64,000 nucleotides of DNA, taken from Paraburkholderia phenazinium (lineage in GTDB: Bacteria > Pseudomonadota > Gammaproteobacteria > Burkholderiales > Burkholderiaceae). The position numbers and the translations under genes are program-made. The stretch is from contig NZ_FSRM01000001.1 of assembly GCF_900141745.1 (NCBI RefSeq), positions 2,852,001-2,916,000 on the forward strand, in the 5' to 3' direction. Below, piece after piece: positions 59,730 through 64,000 of this stretch (within the stretch, counting starts at the first letter, position 1; the number at the start of each line of letters is the position of its first letter). Below the pieces are notes generated by a model. That model had not been told where the DNA came from. It worked only from the letters and a program-made list of their open reading frames with translations, and did no database searches.

Positions 59730-60263
59730 GCGGTTCTCCACGCAGCCTGGCCAGGCCGCGGCTTTGGACATCTCACGAATTCAGCGTTCACGATCCGTGT
59801 AGTGTCCTCGGTTGCACAAATATGTATTTACGTCCCGGCCGATTCGCGAATTTCGCACTGCGTTAGTGCGATTGTTCCCCACCGCGAAGCACAAAACGTG
59901 GTCTCACTCGTGCATAGGAGAAATTGTGCAGGAAGCATACCATCACCAGGGTTTCCGTGAATATCCCAAACACAAGTGTTACGGATGGAAACAAACTTGT
60001 GCTTTTTGCCGCGTTGATTTTCCAATAGCCGGGGCAGAAATGCCGTCAGTGGCAACAGCACAACCGTCTATCGCGCGGCACATCCACGATGAAAGAACTG
60101 CTTTATTTCAGCCAAATGAATACGGAAAAGTTTTACTGTTTTTTTATGGCCTGATAGACGTGTGTATCGGTACCGCAACACGTTGAGGCCGCAACGAGCC
60201 GGCTGGCGATCCGCTCCCGTGCCTCTGCGCGGGAGCACATTTGGGACCGCCACGCAGCGTAGA
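59730..60263. other. intergenic region, AT-rich in part
   Basis: About 534 bp between the transposase-domain gene and the YciI-like gene. It should hold the promoter of the former. A 124-codon open frame beginning with TTG at 59812 has no ribosome-binding site and atypical composition, so I do not call it. No terminal repeats or target-site duplication are evident. Confidence 0.45.
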
Positions 60264-60560
60264 TCAGGTGACCGGATTCGCTGCGTGCTCACCCACCACC
60301 GTCATCCATCCACGCGCGCGCCAGCGCGTAACGAGCCCTTCCCGCACGTACGGATCGGCGTTTGCAAAGGCTTCGGCAGCAGCCGGCGAATCGCCTTCGA
60401 ATAGCAGGATGGCGTTGTCAGCCGGCTCGACGAGCGCGCCGCCAAGCTGTAGTTCGCCGCGCGCGACCGCGGCCCGCGCCAGTTTCAGATGCTCGTCGCG
60501 CCAGCTTGCGCGGCGTTCGAGATAGTCGTCGCAGAGGTCGTAGATCAACAGGTAATGCAT
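60264..60560 (-). CDS. YciI-like protein
   Basis: A 98-residue protein of the YciI/YCII family, a ferredoxin-like fold dimer. HYLLIYDLCDDYLERRASWR opens it; the conserved His is in REEH-like RDEHLKLARAAVARGEL, and ADPYVREGLVTRWRARGW closes it. The function is not established; relatives include dehydrochlorinase-type enzymes. It is preceded by a GGAG-like site. Confidence 0.88.
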   Translation of the reverse strand: MHYLLIYDLCDDYLERRASWRDEHLKLARAAVARGELQLGGALVEPADNAILLFEGDSPAAAEAFANADPYVREGLVTRWRARGWMTVVGEHAANPVT

Positions 60561-61005
60561 GGATATCCCTCCTGAATTAGCGGATAAATATTTCCGGTTT
60601 AGCCAATCACGTCAATATTGCGGCTTTAGAATAACGGCGGAATTTTCTTCCGGATTTCAATTGAAACCGATCGAATCGAGCTTATACCAATGCGGGCGCG
60701 CTTCTGTTCACCGGGAAACGTGACAAGCAAATTGAAAGGTATTGTTATCGATCGTCATTCATTCTGCATTCCGAACTATCTGCGCATTTTGCTCATGCCA
60801 GGCGTGTCTTGAGTGTCATTGACGGGCGATCGCCGGCGGATGGGCGCCCAGGGAAAACCTGCCCCGCCGCCTGTCAACCAGCCAACATTGCCATCCGTTT
60901 TACCTGACAGCTTTGCCATAATAATGACGGCGATGGGCAAACGGATGCCTGTGACGCCCGGTTGTACGACTACCAATAACAGTTTCACTACCGATGGAGT
61001 GTCCC
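60561..61005. promoter_or_regulatory. divergent intergenic region before psiF
   Basis: A 445-bp gap between the YciI-like gene and psiF. The left half is AT-rich (about 60580-60770). A CATAAT hexamer at about 60916-60921 is a possible -10 element for psiF, without a clear -35. GGAG lies 7 bp upstream of the psiF start. Confidence 0.35.
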
Positions 61006-61293
61006 ATGAAGATCCAGTCCGCGCTCGCAGCCCTCGTCCTCGGCGCCGTGTTGGCGTCGCCCGCTTTCGCTCAAAACAGTCAGCAGTCGAAGATGACCGC
61101 CTGCAACCAGCAGGCCGGCGACAAGAAAGGCGACGACCGCAAGGCCTTTATGAAATCGTGCCTGTCGGCGAAACCGGCCGCCGCGCCGATGTCCCAGCAA
61201 GACAAGATGAAGGCGTGCAACACACAAGCAGCCGGTAAGAAAGGCGACGATCGCAAGGCCTTCATGTCGACCTGCCTGAGCAACAAGAGCTGA
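61006..61293 (+). CDS. psiF: PsiF repeat family protein
   Basis: A 95-residue exported protein with a signal peptide ending near AFAQ. It has two copies of a PsiF repeat, MTACNQQAGDKKGDDRKAFM with CLS, and MKACNTQAAGKKGDDRKAFM with CLS, each with a pair of cysteines. In E. coli psiF is a phosphate-starvation-inducible gene; I see no clear Pho box here. The function is unknown. Confidence 0.9.
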   Translation: MKIQSALAALVLGAVLASPAFAQNSQQSKMTACNQQAGDKKGDDRKAFMKSCLSAKPAAAPMSQQDKMKACNTQAAGKKGDDRKAFMSTCLSNKS

Positions 61294-61609
61294 ATCCAGG
61301 CTCTCCTGGGCGTTGTAGCGGAGGCACGGCGCGGTTAGAACCGCGCCACCTCCGCGACGCCACTGTCCGCAGAGCACGCCGGTCGCGCCACCATCTCGCC
61401 GCCATAAAGGCCGCCGCGCCTGTCAGCGCTAGTTGCGCCATCAGCAGCATCCGGCCTCCCGGCCGCTTTCCCGCCTTTCAAAGTCCGTTCGCCCCGATTG
61501 CAGCATTTTCTTCTATGATGGCTGCGGAGACGGCCCACCTATAAAACACCATGCGCCATCGGGCCGCCATCTTGTCGTTGATGCCACAGAGCATTGATCG
61601 GAGGCAAGA
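61294..61609. other. intergenic region with GC-rich hairpin
   Basis: A 316-bp gap. A GC-rich hairpin, GGCGCGGT (61328-61335) with ACCGCGCC (61340-61347), lies about 35 bp after psiF and may slow or stop transcription, although no T run follows. Nothing else is evident. Confidence 0.4.
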
Positions 61610-62059
61610 ATGGTATGGAGACAGAAAAACCGCTGGTTCAGGCGGTGGCTGGTCGTCATCGTCTTTTGGGCGGTGCCGGTCGCGATCGTCGCGGTGCGCG
61701 AGATTCAGGAGGAAATGGCCTACAACGCCGTTGACCTCGACCGCGCCCTGACCACGTGGAATTTCACCGACGCGCAACGCGCCGCCGGTGCCCCCGCCCG
61801 CTGTCATGGCGAGCCGGATGAGGCACGCGCGGCAGGTTGCCCGGCAGACGTGCTGAGCGCCAACGCACCCCGTCAGCAGGAGGCCCGTGACGAATACTCC
61901 TTGCGCCGTACTACGCTGTTCGCGTATCTCTGGCACGCGTTCGTCGGTTACTGGATCGTGCCGGCCATCACGCTGTTTCTCCTCGGGGCGCTGATCGGCG
62001 GCGTTCGCCGCGCGCTACGCCGCCCTCCACCACCCATCAAAAGCACGCAGAATCATTGA
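61610..62059 (+). CDS. two-helix membrane protein of unknown function
   Basis: A 149-residue protein with hydrophobic helices at about residues 13-29 (WLVVIVFWAVPVAIVAV) and 105-130 (LWHAFVGYWIVPAITLFLLG). Between them lies a polar loop with two cysteines (ARCHGEP, AGCPADV), probably periplasmic. It has a strong GGAGGCAAGA ribosome-binding site. I recognise no family. Confidence 0.7.
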   Translation: MVWRQKNRWFRRWLVVIVFWAVPVAIVAVREIQEEMAYNAVDLDRALTTWNFTDAQRAAGAPARCHGEPDEARAAGCPADVLSANAPRQQEARDEYSLRRTTLFAYLWHAFVGYWIVPAITLFLLGALIGGVRRALRRPPPPIKSTQNH

Positions 62060-62495
62060 AGGGTGCACGTGCACCCGCTCGCTGGCGTCAGGTATCGCGG
62101 CGAGTCCGTACGATCGCGCAACACCGTCGGCATTGCGGCGTGCGCGCAACACACCCCTTAACCTTTCATATTTATTTCAATCGTCCTGTGTCGCGCTGAA
62201 AATCGGTAAAAAGCGACCTGCCGGGTGCACGAAAGACACCGCTCCGCCGGTGCTGGCGAGCCGCCATCTCAGGCACAAATTCTGCGTCCTTCCGTGCGTA
62301 CGAAGCCCTTCGAAGGCGGTCCAGTGATCGGTCATAGTTACCCCAATGACTTTTCATATTTGCCGCAAACGCCCGTCCCACAAGGGTTTTCGTCGCAAGC
62401 GGGAACGCACCCTTTACTCGTGCGTGTGATATAACTAACCTGGCAGCCCGGTAAAAAAGCGTGGTTGCACCCAGGAACCGTGACGGAGAAAAACG
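62060..62495. other. intergenic region with palindrome
   Basis: A 436-bp gap. GGGTGCACGTGCACCC at 62061-62076 is a perfect 16-bp palindrome right after the stop codon. It may be a protein-binding site or a hairpin without a T tract. GATATAAC near 62428-62435 is a possible -10 element for the following lipoprotein gene. Confidence 0.4.
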
Positions 62496-63083
62496 ATGCA
62501 AAGACGAAACTTCATGCTGAAGACTACCGCTGCGCTAGCTTTCGGAAGCCTTGCACTCGCTGGATGCACCACGTCGTCAGGCACCCCCGACAACGCGGCG
62601 ACCAACATGTCGAAGCGGCAGTCGATTGACTCCAGCGTCGATGGGACGATGTCGCGCCTCTTCCAGACGGTGCCCGGCTCGCGTGAGCTCGTGTCGAAGG
62701 CGCGTGGCGTACTGGTATTCCCGTCGGTGCTGCAAGCCGGCTTTATCGTCGGCGGCCAGTATGGCGAAGGCTCGCTGAAGGTCGGCGGCGGCACGGTCGG
62801 CTACTACAGCACGGTCTCGGGCTCGTTCGGCCTGCAGGCCGGCGCGCAGTCGAAGGCCATCATCTTCCTGTTCATGACGCAGGACGCGCTCGACAAATTC
62901 CGCAATACCGACGGCTGGTCGGCAGGCGGCGATGCCTCAGTCGCTCTCGTCAAGATGGGCGCGAACGGCGCGATCGACACCACTACGGCCACCGCACCGG
63001 TCGAAGTGTTCATCCTCACCAATGCTGGTCTGATGGGCGATGTTTCGATCAACGGCACGAAGGTGTCGCGCCTGCATATCTAG
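62496..63083 (+). CDS. SYLF-domain lipoprotein (YSC84/BPSL1445-like)
   Basis: A 195-residue lipoprotein with the lipobox LAGC at about residues 21-24 and a SYLF domain (VLVFPSVLQAGFIVGGQYGE, GYYSTVSGSFGLQAGAQSKA). SYLF domains bind lipids; the Burkholderia pseudomallei relative BPSL1445 is an immunogenic lipoprotein. It is anchored in the envelope. GGAG precedes the start. A bidirectional terminator follows. Confidence 0.92.
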   Translation: MQRRNFMLKTTAALAFGSLALAGCTTSSGTPDNAATNMSKRQSIDSSVDGTMSRLFQTVPGSRELVSKARGVLVFPSVLQAGFIVGGQYGEGSLKVGGGTVGYYSTVSGSFGLQAGAQSKAIIFLFMTQDALDKFRNTDGWSAGGDASVALVKMGANGAIDTTTATAPVEVFILTNAGLMGDVSINGTKVSRLHI

Positions 63084-63126
63084 GCGGGCAGGATCCGGGA
63101 TCGCGCGTCTTGATGCGATCCCAGAC

Positions 63127-63160
63127 AAAAACGGCGATGCTGCAGGCATCGCCGTTTTTA
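63127..63160. terminator. bidirectional intrinsic terminator
   Basis: AAAAACGGCGATGC (63127-63140) pairs perfectly with GCATCGCCGTTTTT (63146-63159), a 14-bp stem with a 5-base loop and T or A runs on both sides. It serves both the lipoprotein gene (+) and the convergent glycosyltransferase gene (-). Confidence 0.9.
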
Positions 63161-63181
63161 TTTGCTAGACGCACGCCGGGA

Positions 63182-64000
63182 TCAACGCGGCGTGGTGGTC
63201 GTGTCGATCACCTTGAAGCGTGAACGCTTTTGCGCGCGAATCACCGACTGATACGCCTGGACATACTCCTGCGCCATCCGGTGCGACGTGAAGCGCGCCT
63301 CGAAGTGCTCGCGCACGCCGGCACGCGGCACCTTGTGCAGACGGTTCACGGCAGCCACTGCGCCAATCTCGTCCTCGACGATAAAGCCTGTCACGCCGTC
63401 GTCCAGTACTTCCGGCACGGCCCCGCGATTGAAGCCGATAACCGGTGTGCCGCAGGCCATCGCCTCGATCATCACGAGACCGAACGGCTCGGGCCAGTCG
63501 ATCGGGAACAGCAGCGCATGCGCGCCCGACAGAAATTCGGCCTTCTGGTTATCGGCGATCTCGCCGATAAATTCCACATACGGCAGATCCAGCAGCGGTT
63601 TGATATCGCGCTCGAAGTATTCGAGGTCAGCACTGTCGACCTTGGCCGCGATCCGGATCGGCAGGCCGCAGCGGCCCGCAATGCGGATCGCCGTGTCGAC
63701 GCGCTTTTCCGGCGAGATGCGGCCGAGGAAGGCCAGATACTTCTGCTCCACCGGTTGCGGCGTGTAGAGGTTCTCAGGCAGCCCGTGATACACCGTGGTC
63801 AGCCATTTGGCCTGCGGCAAGGGGTGACGCTGCGAATTCGATATCGAGATCACCGGTGCGGTGTTGAACGTGTCGAACACGGGCTGCTGCTCGGGCAAAT
63901 CGAGGCGGCCGTGCAGCGTCGTAACGAACGGTGTGTCCTGGCGTTTGAACACCGAGAACGAGTAATAGTCCATGTGAAAATGGAGCACGTCGAACTGGTC
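63182..64000 (-). CDS. GT4 glycosyltransferase, 5'-truncated at the window edge
   Basis: The C-terminal 272 residues of a family-4 glycosyltransferase; the frame is open at the right edge. The donor-binding domain carries YLAFLGRISPEKRVDTAIRI and the EX7E site PEPFGLVMIEAMACGTPVIG. A typical member is about 360 residues, so roughly 80-90 N-terminal residues are missing. It may belong to a further cluster beyond 64 kb. The substrate is unknown. Confidence 0.88.
   Translation of the reverse strand, partial: DQFDVLHFHMDYYSFSVFKRQDTPFVTTLHGRLDLPEQQPVFDTFNTAPVISISNSQRHPLPQAKWLTTVYHGLPENLYTPQPVEQKYLAFLGRISPEKRVDTAIRIAGRCGLPIRIAAKVDSADLEYFERDIKPLLDLPYVEFIGEIADNQKAEFLSGAHALLFPIDWPEPFGLVMIEAMACGTPVIGFNRGAVPEVLDDGVTGFIVEDEIGAVAAVNRLHKVPRAGVREHFEARFTSHRMAQEYVQAYQSVIRAQKRSRFKVIDTTTTPR

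Noticed and set aside
59812..60186. A 124-codon plus-strand frame in the gap right of the transposase-domain gene
   Set aside because: It starts with TTG, has no Shine-Dalgarno sequence and shows no family features.

Overview
The window looks like chromosomal DNA of a high-GC betaproteobacterium, most likely Paraburkholderia or a close Burkholderia relative. The best evidence is a nearly complete cepacian-type exopolysaccharide (EPS) locus, with bceA to bceK in order and most of the bce-II set beside it. Neighbouring genes (phosphoketolase-ackA, glcG-glcB, an AmpR/PenR-like LysR regulator, many small membrane proteins and BON or SYLF proteins) fit the same group. I see no tRNA, rRNA, CRISPR array, prophage or intact insertion sequence.

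Layout. 1-8.2 kb: the 3' part of an FdhF/YdeP molybdopterin oxidoreductase, an AmpR-like regulator, a small acidic-basic protein, a frameshifted TPR-glycosyltransferase gene, a LysR-D-cysteine desulfhydrase pair, and a divergent MdtD-type efflux pump with a perfect inverted repeat in the shared control region. 8.2-13.6 kb: small envelope-type proteins, an ankyrin protein, and a NodS-like methyltransferase / GT2 / acyl-CoA dehydrogenase group. 13.6-26.3 kb: central metabolism (acetate kinase and phosphoketolase, malate synthase G with GlcG), an HAD hydrolase, a MerR regulator, an MFS transporter, and a MOSC protein with a cytochrome b561 preceded by a 22-codon ORF.

26.4-58.3 kb: the EPS region. 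From bceB (56.27 kb) leftwards to 39.1 kb the genes form one long minus-strand unit: priming glycosyltransferase, UDP-glucose dehydrogenase, tyrosine phosphatase, Wza exporter, tyrosine autokinase/co-polymerase, three glycosyltransferases plus the Wzy polymerase between them, a secreted beta-propeller protein and two extra GT2 enzymes. bceA is divergent on the plus strand. The bce-II part (GDP-mannose dehydratase, two membrane acyltransferases, an SGNH hydrolase, Wzx flippase, double-domain glycosyltransferase, UDP-glucose pyrophosphorylase and a second beta-propeller protein) fills 26.4-39.0 kb. Together these genes supply UDP-Glc, UDP-GlcA and GDP-Man-derived sugars, assemble a repeat unit on undecaprenol, acylate it, flip it, polymerise it and export it. 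The locus differs from the cepacian gene set I know in having two beta-propeller paralogues, two extra GT2 genes and an SGNH hydrolase, and in having no bceM-type reductase in view. The product may therefore be a cepacian variant.

58.4-64 kb: a gene joining an IS5-type transposase N-terminal domain to a low-complexity tail, a YciI-like protein, PsiF, a two-TM protein, a SYLF lipoprotein and the 3' part of another GT4 gene that runs off the right edge.

The most interesting signals are the paired beta-propeller proteins inside the EPS operons, the transposase-derived gene next to bceA, the frameshift in the TPR-GT9 gene, the 22-codon ORF before cytochrome b561, and a structured RNA candidate near 21.1 kb.
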